In this document: positions 51,822 through 61,128 of the stretch, piece after piece
Numbering within the stretch: position 1 is the first letter of the stretch
Layout of the letters: each line of letters opens with the position of its first letter
DNA from: Rhodocyclaceae bacterium
GTDB taxonomy: Bacteria; Pseudomonadota; Gammaproteobacteria; Burkholderiales; Rhodocyclaceae
Assembly (NCBI GenBank): GCA_016721505.1
Contig: JADKHX010000006.1
Span: 186,001 to 250,000, forward strand
Direction: 5' to 3'
DNA: 64,000 nucleotides
Notes under the pieces: generated by a model
Database searches by the model: none
What the model saw: only the letters and a program-made list of their open reading frames with translations
What the model was told of the DNA's origin: nothing
Made by a program: the position numbers and the translations under genes

Positions 51822-53057
51822 CTAAACGCGGCGAAAAACCAGCGAGCCGTTGGTGCCACCAAAACCGAAGTTGTTCTTCAGCGCCACATCTATGCGCATT
51901 GGTCGCGCGGTATTGGCACAATAATCCAGATCGCATTCGGGATCTGCTTCAGTTAAATTAATCGTCGGCGGACTGATTTGATGATACACAGCGAGTGCCG
52001 TAAACACTGATTCGAGACCGCCTGCGCCACCTAGCAAATGTCCAGTCATCGACTTAGTGGAGTTCACCACTAATTTCTTGGCAGCATCGATACCAAATGC
52101 AAGTTTGATCGCTTCGGTTTCATTTTTGTCACCCAAGGGCGTCGAAGTTCCGTGGGCATTGACATAGTCAACTTCATCCGCGGTAACGCCTGCATCTTTC
52201 ATCGCATTTTGCATCGAGCGCCGCGGTCCGTCAGTGTCTGGCGCAGTCATGTGGAACGCATCACCACTCATGCCAAAGCCGGAAATCTCGGCATAAATCC
52301 GCGCGCCGCGCTGGCGTGCGTGCTCATATTCCTCAAGCACCATGACACCCGCACCTTCGCCCAAGACAAATCCATCCCGGTTTTTGTCCCAAGGCCGACT
52401 TGCCGCAGTCGGATCATCATTACGCGTCGACAAAGCTTTGGCAGAGCAAAATCCACCCACCGCCAATGGCGTCACGGTTGACTCCGCTCCACCACATACC
52501 ATCACATCTGCGTCGCCATACGCAATGGTGCGTGCGCCCAGGCCAATCGAATGCAGGCCGCTTGAGCAAGCCGACACCACCGCATAATTTGGTCCCTTGA
52601 TACCCAGCAGGATGGACAGATTTCCCGACACCATATTAATGATGGTACTAGGTACGAAAAATGGTGAAATCTTTCGCGCACCACCGGCGGCAAAGTCGCC
52701 ATGCGTTTCTTCGATGAGTGGCAAACCACCCATACCCGAACCGATATTGACGCCAATTCGAGTTGAGTTTTCGTCGGTGACGACAATACCGGAATCGCGC
52801 ATGGCTTGAATTCCGGCGGCCATGCCGTAGTGAATGAATAAATCCATCCGTCGTGCTTCTTTGCCCGAAAGGTATTCGGAAACATCGAATCCGCGAACTT
52901 CACCGGCAATTTTGCTGGTGAAAGTCGACGCATCAAATCGCGTGATCGGCCCGATTCCACTACGTCCGGCAATCACGTTATCCCAAGCCTCGGCGACGGT
53001 ATTGCCCACTGGCGATACCGCACCAAGACCGGTGATCACTACGCGACGACGCGACAT
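51822..53057 (-). CDS. fabF: 3-oxoacyl-[ACP] synthase II
   Basis: 411 residues. The active-site Cys is in NYAVVSACSSGLHSIGLGA, the His pair in YVNAHGTSTPLGDKNE and STKSMTGHLLGGAGGLESV. It elongates acyl-ACP with malonyl-ACP in fatty-acid synthesis. It is the last gene of the yceD-rpmF-plsX-fabD-fabG-acpP-fabF cluster, 44 bp after acpP. Confidence 0.96.
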   Translation of the reverse strand: MSRRRVVITGLGAVSPVGNTVAEAWDNVIAGRSGIGPITRFDASTFTSKIAGEVRGFDVSEYLSGKEARRMDLFIHYGMAAGIQAMRDSGIVVTDENSTRIGVNIGSGMGGLPLIEETHGDFAAGGARKISPFFVPSTIINMVSGNLSILLGIKGPNYAVVSACSSGLHSIGLGARTIAYGDADVMVCGGAESTVTPLAVGGFCSAKALSTRNDDPTAASRPWDKNRDGFVLGEGAGVMVLEEYEHARQRGARIYAEISGFGMSGDAFHMTAPDTDGPRRSMQNAMKDAGVTADEVDYVNAHGTSTPLGDKNETEAIKLAFGIDAAKKLVVNSTKSMTGHLLGGAGGLESVFTALAVYHQISPPTINLTEADPECDLDYCANTARPMRIDVALKNNFGFGGTNGSLVFRRV

Positions 53058-53101
53058 GAGTTCTCCGAGCTACTCCGACGACTCGAGCTAGATTCTAAAA
53101 A

Positions 53102-53341
53102 TTATTTCTTAGGGTTCGCAGTGACGTAGTCAATTGCTTGCTGCACAGTGGTAATTTTTTCTGCATCTTCGTCAGGAATTTCACACTCGAACTCTTCTTC
53201 AAGTGCCATCACCAATTCAACGGTGTCGAGCGAATCGGCACCCAAATCGTCCACAAACGATGACTCGCTTTTGATGTCGCCTTCATTTACGCCAAGTTGT
53301 TCGGCGACGATTTTGCGGACGCGTTGTTCGATGTTTTCCAT
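53102..53341 (-). CDS. acpP: Acyl carrier protein
   Basis: 79 residues. DDLGADSLDTVELVMALEEE contains the Ser that receives phosphopantetheine. It carries growing acyl chains. ATG 53341 has GGAAGG upstream; the frame to 53374 is not used. It lies between fabG and fabF, with a 6-4-6 inverted repeat in its leader. Confidence 0.97.
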   Translation of the reverse strand: MENIEQRVRKIVAEQLGVNEGDIKSESSFVDDLGADSLDTVELVMALEEEFECEIPDEDAEKITTVQQAIDYVTANPKK

Positions 53342-53414
53342 GCTGAGTTTCCTTCCAGATTGATCGCGAATCATTTCAATTGCTTCGCGCGGGGTTTGCC
53401 GTAGTTTCTATTAC

Positions 53415-53430
53415 TTCTACGAATGTAGAA
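53415..53430. promoter_or_regulatory. Inverted repeat in the acpP leader
   Basis: TTCTAC-GAAT-GTAGAA, a perfect 6-bp inverted repeat 74 bp before the acpP start, in an AT-rich gap after fabG. It may be an operator or leader hairpin. It is not followed by a T-run on the minus strand, so it is not a standard terminator. Confidence 0.35.
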
Positions 53431-53490
53431 CGCTCTAATTTTAACAAAAGTTTACTGCCAAGGTGCCTAGATTCTCAATCATCAGGGCAA

Positions 53491-54249
53491 TCACGCCATA
53501 TACATTCCACCATTTACATTGATGGTTTGACCAGTTATGTAAGCCGCCTGCGGTGAAGCAAGAAACACCACCGTTGTCGCAATTTCTTCCACTGACCCCA
53601 AGCGACCAAGCGGGATTTTCCCAAGCAGAGCGTCGCGCTGTGCATCAGGCAAAGCTTTGGTCATATCGGTGTCAATAAATCCCGGAGCCACACAGTTCAC
53701 AGTGATATTGCGGCTACCAAGTTCTTGCGCCAGCGCACGACTCATGCCTGCAACGCCAGCTTTTGCCGCCGCGTAGTTAGCCTGTCCCGGATTACCCGCT
53801 TCACCCACCACTGAGGTGATGTTTACTATGCGACCAAAGCGTGCTTTCATCATGCCGCGCATCACCGCTTTTGACAGTTTGAATACAGCACGTAGATTGG
53901 TGTCAATCACCACATCCCACTCATCATCCTTCATCCGCATGGCCAAATTGTCGCGGGTGATACCCGCGTTATTGACCAACACCGAAACAGCTCCGTAGCG
54001 CTTTTCGATTTCAGCTATTAGCGTTTCACATGCTGCGGCGTCGGTTACATTGACGGTTGCACCCCAACCAACGATCTGCGCCGTATCAAACGTTTTTTGG
54101 ATTTCCAACGCTCCAGCCTCCGTTGTCGCGGTACCAATCACTGTCGCGCCCGCTCGTCCAAGTTGAAGTGCAATTGCTCTCCCGATTCCACGCGATGCGC
54201 CAGTCACCAAAGCCACTTGGCCTACCGATGCGGAAGTTTGCTCAGACAT
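53491..54249 (-). CDS. fabG: 3-oxoacyl-[ACP] reductase
   Basis: 252 residues of the short-chain dehydrogenase family. The NADP-binding motif is VTGASRGIGRAIALQLG, NNAG is present, and the catalytic Ser/Tyr/Lys are in NITSVVGEAG and QANYAAAKAGVAGMSRALA. It reduces beta-ketoacyl-ACP. It follows fabD by 18 bp. Confidence 0.96.
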   Translation of the reverse strand: MSEQTSASVGQVALVTGASRGIGRAIALQLGRAGATVIGTATTEAGALEIQKTFDTAQIVGWGATVNVTDAAACETLIAEIEKRYGAVSVLVNNAGITRDNLAMRMKDDEWDVVIDTNLRAVFKLSKAVMRGMMKARFGRIVNITSVVGEAGNPGQANYAAAKAGVAGMSRALAQELGSRNITVNCVAPGFIDTDMTKALPDAQRDALLGKIPLGRLGSVEEIATTVVFLASPQAAYITGQTINVNGGMYMA

Positions 54250-54267
54250 TTGTCGATTCCTCTCAAT

Positions 54268-55212
54268 TTAATTTCGGCTGGTCAGTGTCAGCGCGGCTTC
54301 GACCGCAACCAAATCATTCATGGGAACACCAGTCAGGCCATCAGCGCAACGTTTCGCCAAGCCAGCGAGTACCTTGCCTGGGCCACATTCCAACACCTGC
54401 GTAACGCCCTCCGTCTGCATCGCTAACATTGTCTCAACCCAGCGCACTGGCGAAGCCGCTTGGCGAACCAAAGCATCGCGAATCGCATCTGCATCAGTCA
54501 ACATCGATACATCAACATTATTAATAACCGAAATGCGCGGCGCACTCAACGGTACACTTACCAATCGCTGCTTCAATCTCAGCGCTGCCGGTTGCATCAG
54601 CGAGCAATGAAATGGCGCAGAAACCGGCAACATCAAAGCGCGCTTGGCACCTCGCGCTTTGACCAATTCCGCAGCACGCTCAACCGCCGATTTGTGACCC
54701 GCAATCACCGTTTGTTTGGGGTCGTTGAAATTCACTGCTTGAACTACCAGCAAAGGTGTCTCACGCATGATTTCGGCACAAGCCAGTTTTACAGCTTCTG
54801 CGTCAAGACCAAGTACTGCTGCCATGGCGCCTTCGCCAGCGGGTACGGCTTCTTGCATTGCGGTCGCGCGTAGTTCGACCAATGGCGCGGCATCCGATAA
54901 TTTCATCACGCCTGCGGCGACCAGTGCCGCGTATTCGCCAAGGCTATGCCCGGCAACTAGGGCGGGGATTGCGCCACCTTTTGCTTGCCACAAACGAAAA
55001 ACCGCTACGCCCGCGGTGAGCATTAACGGTTGCGTATTGACAGTCTGATTCAAGGCTTCCGCCGGGCCATCGGCGACCAGCGCCCATAGATCTTTGCCGA
55101 TTGCGCTCGACGCTTCATCGAACGTTGCACGAACAACTGCGGAATCGCCATAGGCCGACATCATGCCAAGTGACTGAGATCCTTGCCCGGGAAATACCAA
55201 CGCGAATTTCAT
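54268..55212 (-). CDS. fabD: Malonyl-CoA:ACP transacylase
   Basis: 314 residues. The FVFPGQGSQ-type start reads ALVFPGQGSQSLGMMSAYG, and the nucleophile Ser is in ALVAGHSLGEYAALVAAG; VSAPFHCSLMQPAA has the catalytic His. It loads malonyl groups onto ACP. It directly follows plsX (36 bp), whereas fabH normally lies between them. Confidence 0.96.
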   Translation of the reverse strand: MKFALVFPGQGSQSLGMMSAYGDSAVVRATFDEASSAIGKDLWALVADGPAEALNQTVNTQPLMLTAGVAVFRLWQAKGGAIPALVAGHSLGEYAALVAAGVMKLSDAAPLVELRATAMQEAVPAGEGAMAAVLGLDAEAVKLACAEIMRETPLLVVQAVNFNDPKQTVIAGHKSAVERAAELVKARGAKRALMLPVSAPFHCSLMQPAALRLKQRLVSVPLSAPRISVINNVDVSMLTDADAIRDALVRQAASPVRWVETMLAMQTEGVTQVLECGPGKVLAGLAKRCADGLTGVPMNDLVAVEAALTLTSRN

Positions 55213-55248
55213 CTCAAATCTCCCAACGTCAAAGCGAACTAGCTTAAT

Positions 55249-56274
55249 TTAATCGCAAAGCGTCGGCGCGAGTGGCGCAGCATTCATGCTCGCGGCAATT
55301 TTTTCGGTGAGTCCTTGCCGTGCCGCTTCTGCCGCACGGCCTAGCGCGCAGCGAAAAGAGTAGACATCGGCCGAGCCGTGGCTCTTGACTACAATTCCGC
55401 GTAGTCCCAACAAGCTTGCTCCGTTATAGCGCCGATGATCGAATCGATGTTTGAATTCGGCGAGCACCGGCATCGCTGCAAGTGCCGCCAGTTTTCGCAG
55501 CAAATTGCGACCAAAGGAATCACGCAAAGTGGTCGAAATTAAATGCGCCAATCCTTCAGTTGCCTTCAGTGTCACATTGCCAACAAAACCGTCGCAAACC
55601 ACAACTTTGGTGGTGCCCTTAAAAATATCGTTACCTTCGACGTTGCCGTAAAAATTCAGCCCGCTGGTGCGCAACAATCCCGCCGCACGTTTGACGACTT
55701 CATTGCCTTTAGTGTCTTCTTCACCTATGTTGAGCAGACCGACGCTTGGATTCTCAGTGTGTTCAAGTACTGACGCGAGCAATGAACCCATCACCGCAAA
55801 TTGCACCAAATGCTCGGGCGCGCAATCCACGTTCGCACCCAGATCGAGCACATAGGTTCCACCGGCCTGCGATGGCAATATTGAGCAGATTGCCGGGCGA
55901 TCAATACCGTCAAGAGTTTTGAGGACAAAACGAGAAACCGCCATTAGCGCACCGGTGTTGCCGGCCGATACGGCTGCGGACGCGCGCCCCGATTTCACCA
56001 AATTGACGGCAACGCGCATTGAGGAGTCTTTTTTTGTCCTTAACGCTGTCGCGACATCATCGTTCATCGCAACGACTTCAGTCGCGTCTTGAATCGACAA
56101 GCGATCACCAAATTCACGGGAAACTCTGGCAAATGCCGGGCGCAAGTCAGCCTCGCGACCGACCAATATGGCCGCGCAATCCGTATCGTGCCGCAGAAAT
56201 TCAATGACGGCGGGAACCGTGACCGTTGGCCCGTGGTCGCCCCCCATGCAATCCACCGCTAAGGTGATTGACAT
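55249..56274 (-). CDS. plsX: Phosphate acyltransferase PlsX
   Basis: 341 residues. AVDCMGGDHGPTVTVPAVIE, SAGNTGALMAVSRFVLKTL and VCDGFVGNVTLKATEGLAHL are family signatures. It makes acyl-phosphate from acyl-ACP for phospholipid synthesis. It lies 63 bp after rpmF, as in E. coli and most betaproteobacteria. Confidence 0.96.
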   Translation of the reverse strand: MSITLAVDCMGGDHGPTVTVPAVIEFLRHDTDCAAILVGREADLRPAFARVSREFGDRLSIQDATEVVAMNDDVATALRTKKDSSMRVAVNLVKSGRASAAVSAGNTGALMAVSRFVLKTLDGIDRPAICSILPSQAGGTYVLDLGANVDCAPEHLVQFAVMGSLLASVLEHTENPSVGLLNIGEEDTKGNEVVKRAAGLLRTSGLNFYGNVEGNDIFKGTTKVVVCDGFVGNVTLKATEGLAHLISTTLRDSFGRNLLRKLAALAAMPVLAEFKHRFDHRRYNGASLLGLRGIVVKSHGSADVYSFRCALGRAAEAARQGLTEKIAASMNAAPLAPTLCD

Positions 56275-56337
56275 CCCGATATGATCTTTGAAATCAGTCG
56301 ATAGCCCTGTAGCTCACAGGGCGTTGCCAGAAAAGGC

Positions 56338-56517
56338 CTAGTCGCCTTTGGTCTTGAGAACTTTCTTGCCCCGATATACGCCTGTCGGCGAAATATGGTG
56401 GCGCAGGTGAACTTCGCCCGTGGTGGCTTCTACTGCCAGCGGTGGGTTCACTAGGAAATCGTGCGAACGATGCATGCCACGCTTGGATGGGGACTTCTTA
56501 TTCTGCTGAACTGCCAT
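56338..56517 (-). CDS. rpmF: 50S ribosomal protein L32
   Basis: 59 residues, translated by eye: MAVQQNKKSPSKRGMHRSHD at the N-terminus, then FLVNPPLAVEATTGEVHLRH and a GVYRGKKVL end. This matches L32 of betaproteobacteria, a structural protein of the large ribosomal subunit. There is no Cys zinc ribbon. ATG 56517 is preceded by AAGGAG. It lies between yceD and plsX, the standard arrangement. Confidence 0.95.
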   Translation of the reverse strand: MAVQQNKKSPSKRGMHRSHDFLVNPPLAVEATTGEVHLRHHISPTGVYRGKKVLKTKGD

Positions 56518-56533
56518 TTGAAAACTCCTTTTT

Positions 56534-57037
56534 TCAATGTTTCTTTAACTTCGCCAACACCGCAAACGGTGATGGCTTTTGATCATTAGCGCCCGATTTT
56601 GGCAAAACACAAACATCATGCATTGGCGACACTGGCAACAACAAAATCACTTCATCTTCAACTAAATCCTTAACTGCCAACGGCTGACTCGCCGGAATGA
56701 TGTCGTAGGCATCGTCATCAAGCGCTTCGTCTGACCAAGCAATCTCTGTTACATCACCCACCCGCAATTGCAAGCGGCTGTGAATAACTACCGGAAACCC
56801 AAGCCGTTCCAAGCAACGCTGACACTTCAAAACGACAACACCGCTTCCAGCTACCAACAACCATGATTTACGCTCTTCATCGGTTTGCCCTTCGATGCGC
56901 ACATGAAGCTCACCTTCGAACTCTTGCAGCATATCCAACAAGCGGGGAAATTCGACCAAGGAAATCGTGCCATCAAGCACACGACCAGTTCGGGCGAACT
57001 CAAATGCGTCGATAATTACTGCCGCTAACGACGTCAT
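56534..57037 (-). CDS. yceD: YceD/DUF177 family protein
   Basis: 167 residues. The conserved KCQRCLERLGFPV Cys pair and the segment VEDEVILLLPVSPMHDVCVL are typical of DUF177, linked to 23S rRNA accumulation in plants and ribosome biogenesis in bacteria. It lies 16 bp upstream of rpmF, its usual neighbour, and diverges from maf. Confidence 0.9.
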   Translation of the reverse strand: MTSLAAVIIDAFEFARTGRVLDGTISLVEFPRLLDMLQEFEGELHVRIEGQTDEERKSWLLVAGSGVVVLKCQRCLERLGFPVVIHSRLQLRVGDVTEIAWSDEALDDDAYDIIPASQPLAVKDLVEDEVILLLPVSPMHDVCVLPKSGANDQKPSPFAVLAKLKKH

Positions 57038-57114
57038 ATCAAACTCTCGAGGACTGCCCGACTTCGTAAAACGCGAATGTTATCATTTCTCACCTCTTGT
57101 TTCAATGGATGATC

Positions 57115-57693
57115 ATGCCCAGATTGGTACTTGCTTCGACTTCAACTTTTCGACGCGAACTGTTAGCAAAACTGCAAATACCCTTTGAAACAGCGTCTCC
57201 CGACTGCGACGAGGTACCGTTAGCTGGGGAATCGCCACCAGCAACCGCGGAACGGCTAGCGCACGCGAAAGCCACCTCAATCGCCAACGATTTCCCCGAT
57301 AGCTTGATTATTGGCTCCGATCAGGTTGCGTTCATCGGCACTGATGTTTTTGGCAAACCCGGCACGAACATCGCAGCCGCTAACCAGCTAAGGCGTATGC
57401 GCGGTCGTGAGATCTGCTTCCATACCGGGCTTTGTTTGCTCAACACAGCGACTGGTGCTGCTCAGCACGTGGGAATAAGCACGGTTGTGGGCTTTCGCAG
57501 CCTGACCGATCTCGATATCGAACGATATCTTGAGCGCGAAGATGCCCGAAATTGCGCTGGTAGCGCTAAGTCTGAAGGTTTGGGTATTGCTTTGCTCGAC
57601 TACATTCGCGGCGACGATCCCAATGCCCTCATTGGCCTACCACTGATTGCGCTATGCACCATGCTGAGACACGAAGGGATATCAGTCCCGTGA
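57115..57693 (+). CDS. yceF: Maf-like nucleotide pyrophosphatase (YceF type)
   Basis: 192 residues. The N-terminal RLVLASTSTFRRELLAKLQI and the conserved SLIIGSDQVAFIGTDVFGKP are Maf signatures. YceF-type members hydrolyse 7-methyl-GTP, and the position divergent from yceD-rpmF matches E. coli yceF. ATG 57115 is preferred; ATG 57109 and TTG 57097 are alternatives. It overlaps the next gene by GTGA. Confidence 0.88.
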   Translation: MPRLVLASTSTFRRELLAKLQIPFETASPDCDEVPLAGESPPATAERLAHAKATSIANDFPDSLIIGSDQVAFIGTDVFGKPGTNIAAANQLRRMRGREICFHTGLCLLNTATGAAQHVGISTVVGFRSLTDLDIERYLEREDARNCAGSAKSEGLGIALLDYIRGDDPNALIGLPLIALCTMLRHEGISVP

Positions 57694-58418
57694 CGCCACC
57701 TATGGGAACCTTGCTTTTGTTGCCAGTGGGCTTGGGTGATGCTGCCTGGTCGATCTGGCTACCGCAACATGTTCGCGACAGCGCATGTGCGATCGAGCAT
57801 TTTGTGGTTGAGAACGCCAAAAGTGCGCGCGCCGAACTAGCGCGACTTGGCCACCCAAAGCCACTGCGCGAGTTAGCAATCAACGAGCTGCCTGCTTCCC
57901 CAACGCTGGCAGATTGCGACCAACTACTTGCACCGGCGCTAGCTGGCCACAATATCGCGCTTATGTCAGACGCAGGTTGCCCGGCAGTGGCAGATCCGGG
58001 TGCATTGTTGGTGCGTAGAAGTCATGAGCTTGGCATTTGCGTACGTCCCTTGGTTGGCCCATCTTCACTGATGTTGGCGTTGATGGCATCTGGCCTCGAC
58101 GGTCAGCGCTTTGCCTTTCATGGCTATCTTCCGGCGCGCGATCCTGAGCGCGCCAAGAAAATTGTTAGCTTGGATACTGAGTCAGCGCGTTTGACCCAAA
58201 CACAGTTATTTATCGAAACACCCTATCGCAATCAGGCTTTGTTCGCTGCTTTATTGCAGCACAGCCAAACACAAACTCGACTTTGCGTGGCAACCGATTT
58301 AACGCTCAATAGCGAACTAGTGATTACACGCAAAATCAGTGGATGGCGGACAGTAGCAATGCCCGACCTAGACAAGCGTCCAACCGTGTTCTTGCTGCTT
58401 GCCACCATAAAATCCTAG
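57690..58418 (+). CDS. RsmI-like tetrapyrrole-methylase-family protein
   Basis: 242 residues of the SAM-dependent tetrapyrrole methylase fold. ALMSDAGCPAVADPGALLVR, VRPLVGPSSLMLALMASGL and RFAFHGYLPARDPERAKKI match the RsmI family (16S rRNA 2'-O-C1402), but the N-terminus is shorter and diverged. It is often annotated as a SAM-dependent methyltransferase next to maf. GTG 57690 overlaps the maf stop; ATG 57702 is the alternative. It may be a second RsmI paralogue with another substrate. Confidence 0.8.
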   Translation: MTPPMGTLLLLPVGLGDAAWSIWLPQHVRDSACAIEHFVVENAKSARAELARLGHPKPLRELAINELPASPTLADCDQLLAPALAGHNIALMSDAGCPAVADPGALLVRRSHELGICVRPLVGPSSLMLALMASGLDGQRFAFHGYLPARDPERAKKIVSLDTESARLTQTQLFIETPYRNQALFAALLQHSQTQTRLCVATDLTLNSELVITRKISGWRTVAMPDLDKRPTVFLLLATIKS

Positions 58419-58510
58419 CCTTGCTTGGCGTACTCGACTGCTACAATCAATTTCGGTCACAAATTCTGGTTCGCGCACTGCGCCCAAGGCACCATAAATC
58501 AAACATCACC

Positions 58511-59683
58511 ATGAAACGCTCCAGATTTCCTCGTCGTGCCAAACAAACTCCCGACTTGGAGCTTTTGGTTCGACTCAGTACCGAACTCGCGGGATCTACT
58601 TCCCGCATTGAAGATACTTTTTGGGCTGATCGGTTGGCAAAACAGGTTCATCGTTTGCTCTTGGAAAAAGACGAGCGAACAATTTCCGACGCGCTTGACC
58701 AACTCTATGCAGGGACGGATCAAGCCTACGACGCGCTAATTGATCTCGTCGAGTCATGTGCGGAGACCCGATCCACCGATACCGGCAGCGGACATGACGT
58801 TATCTTGATTGCTTTACCGATTTTGGCCTGGTCACGTTTTCAAATTCCGTCGGGCCCGATACATGCAGATCATCTGGCCTCGATTCGCGTTCAGTTTCAA
58901 GCACATTTGTTGGCCAGCGACGCGCGTCTGGGTCTCGCTGATTTTCTGTTCAGCCCTGATCAACTACCGCAAAGTTATGTCGATACCACTGCCTTGACCG
59001 AAAAGCTTGCGCGCGCCGCTCTGCATAGTCGTGACCTGAAAATTGATATCGCTCAAATGGCAGAAACCGTCAGTTTTCTGTCCGATACCAGATACCTCGT
59101 CGCAGCGGTCGCAGGTGTGCGTGGTGCGCCGCTTTTTCGTTGGCAAGAAGGCGATTTGGGGCGCGAACTTGCGGTAAAACGTTGGCATGAACAAGGTAGC
59201 GAAGTCTTGCGGCCATTGCTGCCTGCCTGCGCAATGGATTTGCTACCACCGATGGCATATCACTCAGCGTTACGTGAAGCCGATCGCGCCTCGCGACCCT
59301 ATTCTTTAGTCTCAGCAATTTCATTTTTGCAGACTGTAATGGGACGACCCGCAGCAGATTTTCGCGCTGTGGTTGGTGGCTATCACGACAAACAGCTTGA
59401 GGAATTTCGCATCGGATTTTGTTTGCGCGGGCGTACCGAGGTCATTCATGGCGTGGTCTGGCCCCTGCTTGAAAGCGAAGACGAAGGCACTGAGGCTCCT
59501 AGCCTGATCGAAGCTGTTTTACGTGCTAACGGTGTTATTGACGTGCTCGTACTCGATCAACGTTTGCCGATTGAGTATTGCGACGACTGCGGCGCGCCGC
59601 TCTATCCAAGCCCGGATGGCGAAACAGTACACGCCGAAATGCCCGATGAACCTAGCGACGCTACACCACGTCACTTGCATTGA
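58511..59683 (+). CDS. DUF2863 family protein
   Basis: 390 residues, soluble and alpha/beta. It begins KRSRFPRRAKQTPDLELLVR, typical of DUF2863, which is largely confined to betaproteobacteria. A C-terminal Cys pair (IEYCDDCGAPLYPSPDGE) suggests a small metal site. The function is unknown. ATG 58511 is chosen; the frame continuing upstream to 58343 overlaps the methylase gene. It is convergent with dadA, with 17 bp between stops. Confidence 0.85.
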   Translation: MKRSRFPRRAKQTPDLELLVRLSTELAGSTSRIEDTFWADRLAKQVHRLLLEKDERTISDALDQLYAGTDQAYDALIDLVESCAETRSTDTGSGHDVILIALPILAWSRFQIPSGPIHADHLASIRVQFQAHLLASDARLGLADFLFSPDQLPQSYVDTTALTEKLARAALHSRDLKIDIAQMAETVSFLSDTRYLVAAVAGVRGAPLFRWQEGDLGRELAVKRWHEQGSEVLRPLLPACAMDLLPPMAYHSALREADRASRPYSLVSAISFLQTVMGRPAADFRAVVGGYHDKQLEEFRIGFCLRGRTEVIHGVVWPLLESEDEGTEAPSLIEAVLRANGVIDVLVLDQRLPIEYCDDCGAPLYPSPDGETVHAEMPDEPSDATPRHLH

Positions 59684-59700
59684 TTCAATTAATGCTCGCT

Positions 59701-60957
59701 TCAGTCACCATAACGTGCTCGGAATGGCGTTTGGTCGATCCCTGGTCTCATTCCACTCATCATTTGTGCCAACAGTTTTGCCGAGCCACAAGCTAGGGTC
59801 CATCCTAACGTCCCATGACCGGAATTCAGCCATAGGTTAGGGATTTCTGTCACGCCAATAAACGGCACATTCCCCGGCGTTGCCGGTCGCAATCCAGTCC
59901 AAAACTCAATCTGGCTCACAGCGTCAAGACTAGGGAAAATTTCTCGTGTGCGTTGCATCAATGCTGCACAGCGTGTTTCATTTACGCGTAGATCGTAACC
60001 CGCAAATTCAGCCGTTCCGGCGACACGCAATACATCGCCGAGGCGAGAAAACACCAATTTGTGAGCTTCATCCGTCAGGCTGACGTACGGTGCCATCGTG
60101 TCGGCTTGAATAGCAATGCTCGCCGAATATCCTTTAAGTGGATAAATTGGGAACTTAAGGCCGAGCGAATTTAACAGTGGCGCAGAGTGACAACCGAGCG
60201 CAACTACAAATGCATCGGCAACTAGACATTCGCCGTCGGTCATTTTTGCGGCGATGATTCGCTCTTGATGGCGTTCGAGAGTTGACACCGTTGCGCCAAA
60301 TCTAAAATCAACGCCGCGCTGTGCACAGGCTCGCGCGAGTGCTTCAGTGAATACCCTTGCGTCACCCGACTCATCATCCACCGTGAATGTACCCCCCACA
60401 ATCGGATCACGAGAATCAGCCAACGCTGGTTCGATTCGCAAACACTCCTCAGCTGACTTAATCAAGCGTTCGACACCTGTCGCCGACAAAAACTCAGCGC
60501 TGCGTTTGGCATGTTCAAACGCTGCATGGTCAGTATAAAAATGCAAAATGCCACGCTGCATCTGATGGTAATTGAGATCAAGTTCATCACGAATTTCCGC
60601 CAGTGCGCGGCGACTGAATAGTCCAAGTGAGAGCAAGGATTGCGTATTGCGCCGGGTTCGATGCGGCAGACATTCCACTAAGAAGCGACAACCCCAACTC
60701 CACTGTGCTACATCCGCACGCATGCGCCATAACAATGGCGCTTCCTCTTTACCCAACCACTTCAGAATTTGCCATGGTGCTTGCGGATTCGCCCATGGCT
60801 CCGCATGACTCACAGAAAGTTGGCCACCATTGGCAAAACTCGTTTCCTGTGCCGGTGCCTGCTGCCGTTCAAGCACGAGGACCTCATGCCCGGCGCGAGA
60901 TAATGCCCAAGCCGTTGTTACTCCAATAACCCCGGCCCCAAGCACGACAACTCGCAT
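59701..60957 (-). CDS. dadA: D-amino acid dehydrogenase
   Basis: 418 residues. The FAD-binding motif is VVVLGAGVIGVTTAWALSRA with VLERQQAPAQETSFANGGQL following; the C-terminal WTGLRPATPGNVPFIGVTEI and LWLNSGHGTLGWTLACGSAK are typical of DadA. It oxidatively deaminates D-amino acids at the inner membrane. ATG 60957 is the start; the frame to 61017 is translation of a hairpin repeat and leader. Confidence 0.93.
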   Translation of the reverse strand: MRVVVLGAGVIGVTTAWALSRAGHEVLVLERQQAPAQETSFANGGQLSVSHAEPWANPQAPWQILKWLGKEEAPLLWRMRADVAQWSWGCRFLVECLPHRTRRNTQSLLSLGLFSRRALAEIRDELDLNYHQMQRGILHFYTDHAAFEHAKRSAEFLSATGVERLIKSAEECLRIEPALADSRDPIVGGTFTVDDESGDARVFTEALARACAQRGVDFRFGATVSTLERHQERIIAAKMTDGECLVADAFVVALGCHSAPLLNSLGLKFPIYPLKGYSASIAIQADTMAPYVSLTDEAHKLVFSRLGDVLRVAGTAEFAGYDLRVNETRCAALMQRTREIFPSLDAVSQIEFWTGLRPATPGNVPFIGVTEIPNLWLNSGHGTLGWTLACGSAKLLAQMMSGMRPGIDQTPFRARYGD

Positions 60958-60994
60958 TACGCTCCCTTGTACAATTGATAACTGACGAAGTTTT

Positions 60995-61022
60995 TGACGG
61001 CGTATCACCAGCACCAACTGGC
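60995..61022 (-). repeat. 28-bp hairpin repeat, copy 12 (between divergent dadA and msrB)
   Basis: Minus strand GCCAG, TTGGTG, CTGGT, then GATACGCCGTCA followed by AAAAA. It lies in the 171-bp gap between divergent genes, 38 bp from the dadA start. Confidence 0.85.
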
Positions 61023-61128
61023 AAAACTCGTCTCTATCGATTCCGCTGGATATCGTATCAGTCCATCCGTCACGAACATCCGTAAGGATTATATTCAGCG
61101 AACGTCGAATCTCAGTTTGGAGAACGCT

